Positions 4,789 to 5,319 of a stretch of DNA of 5,319 bases are shown here, piece by piece; position 1 is the stretch's first letter, and each line of letters begins with the position of its first letter. The position numbers and the translations under genes were made by a program. The DNA comes from a bacterium (GTDB lineage: Archaea > Thermoproteota > Nitrososphaeria > Nitrososphaerales > CADDZS01). Location of the stretch: the NCBI GenBank assembly GCA_027310845.1, contig DAIDAB010000149.1, positions 1 through 5,319 on the forward strand, written 5' to 3'. The notes below the pieces were generated by a model, which saw nothing but the letters and a program-made list of their open reading frames with translations, made no database searches and was not told the origin of the DNA.

Positions 4789-5319
4789 TCATTGAGAAAA
4801 GGCGCTCAGGTAATTTCTATCCATTATTGATTTGAGACTGTCTCCATCCTCGAGAATGGTCTTGTAAATCCAACGATAACAATCATGGTTTCTGAGGATC
4901 TTCGCCGCAGTAGCCTGGCCAAAGATCTGTGTTAATGCGACATGTTTCCAGTAGCATGCAATAAGATGAATGTAAGTCAATTCTTCATCATGTGCTCGGC
5001 CTTCAACTCTTTCCGCTGGAACCTAACGGTACCGCGATCAAAGATCATTCATCGCCACATAAAAATTGTCAGGATGCTTGCTCAGAAGCCAATAGAGGTT
5101 TTCATGAAGGTATATTAAAATGAACTCGCCTTCATCATATGCTAGAAGCTGATTTGTCGCAAGAGTCAGATCAGGATAGATGTGCCAGAAACCATCATCT
5201 CGGATCACTCGATCTTATTTGAACATCTATCTCTCGAGTTCTTTTGTGTTTCGTCAAAAGATCGAGAAGGTGTTCTTTCGTTTGTTTTTCCGATTCGGTA
5301 TTTTCAAGAAAAGTTATTG
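4789..5319 (-). pseudogene. Decayed protein-coding gene with three frame changes (runs off the right edge)
   Basis: A single protein-like reading can be followed on the minus strand only by changing frame. Part A (5317 to about 5200; LENTESEKQTKEHLLDLLTK) ends at TGA 5197. Part B (about 5214 to 5041; GFWHIYPDLTLATNQLL, FILIYLHENLYWLLSKHPDN) ends at TGA 5040. Part C (5048 to about 4983; FDRGTVRFQRKELKAEHMMK) ends at TGA 4979. Part D (about 4990 to 4789; LTYIHLIACYWKHVALTQIF, AAKILRNHDCYRWIYKTILE) ends at TGA 4791-4789. Each overlap joins smoothly, so the ancestor ran through all four parts, at least 170 residues here. I do not recognise the family. HENLY at 5106-5092 looks like a zinc-hydrolase HExxH motif whose last His (CAT) became Tyr (TAT); this is speculative. 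Sequencing error is possible but would need three errors in about 220 bases while neighbouring genes are clean. Confidence 0.65.

Noticed and set aside
4789..4980. A free-standing 63-residue protein starting at TTG 4980
   Set aside because: Its sequence continues upstream through frame changes, so it is the tail of a decayed gene and not a separate gene.
5041..5145. ATGATGA with a CTGA about 50 bases downstream on the minus strand, resembling box C/D RNA
   Set aside because: It lies inside former coding sequence, and no D' or C' box is found at proper spacing.

Overview
The window is archaeal. A compact minus-strand cluster encodes ribosomal proteins L44e and S27e, the alpha subunit of initiation factor aIF2, and the H/ACA RNP protein Nop10. 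This combination and order belongs to archaea and is absent from bacteria. TATA-like boxes, T-tract terminators and frequent GTG/TTG starts fit. A TACK lineage such as Nitrososphaerota or a relative is my guess, but no rRNA or other marker fixes it.

Layout. (1) Positions 1-406, minus strand: the N-terminal part of a protein with an XRE-like helix-turn-helix followed by the start of a phosphoribosyltransferase domain, running off the left edge. (2) 477-2084, plus strand: an APC-superfamily amino-acid/polyamine permease, divergent from (1), with a TATA element shared between them near 466-475. (3) 2085-2558: a long non-coding stretch with a hairpin/T-tract terminator behind the permease and two inverted repeats with identical 6-nt spacers ahead of the next gene. 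(4) 2559-2930, plus strand: an unrecognised protein of about 123 aa that may be a DNA-binding pseudobarrel (B3-like) domain, closed by a hairpin plus T-tract at 2943-2986. (5) 2994-4576, minus strand: the translation cluster in the order L44e, S27e, aIF2alpha, Nop10. Three of its four genes start with GTG or TTG, and two junctions are tight enough for translational coupling. (6) 4577-4788: the cluster's promoter region plus a 9-bp inverted repeat. (7) 4789-5319, minus strand: a decayed gene whose reading can be followed through three frame changes; it continues past the right edge.

The cluster serves translation: L44e and S27e in the two ribosomal subunits, aIF2alpha in initiator tRNA delivery, and Nop10 in pseudouridylation guide RNPs. 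The left pair is plausibly a nucleobase- or nucleotide-sensing regulator and a transporter under shared control. That link is inferred only from the divergent arrangement. I see no CRISPR array, tRNA, rRNA or intact mobile element.
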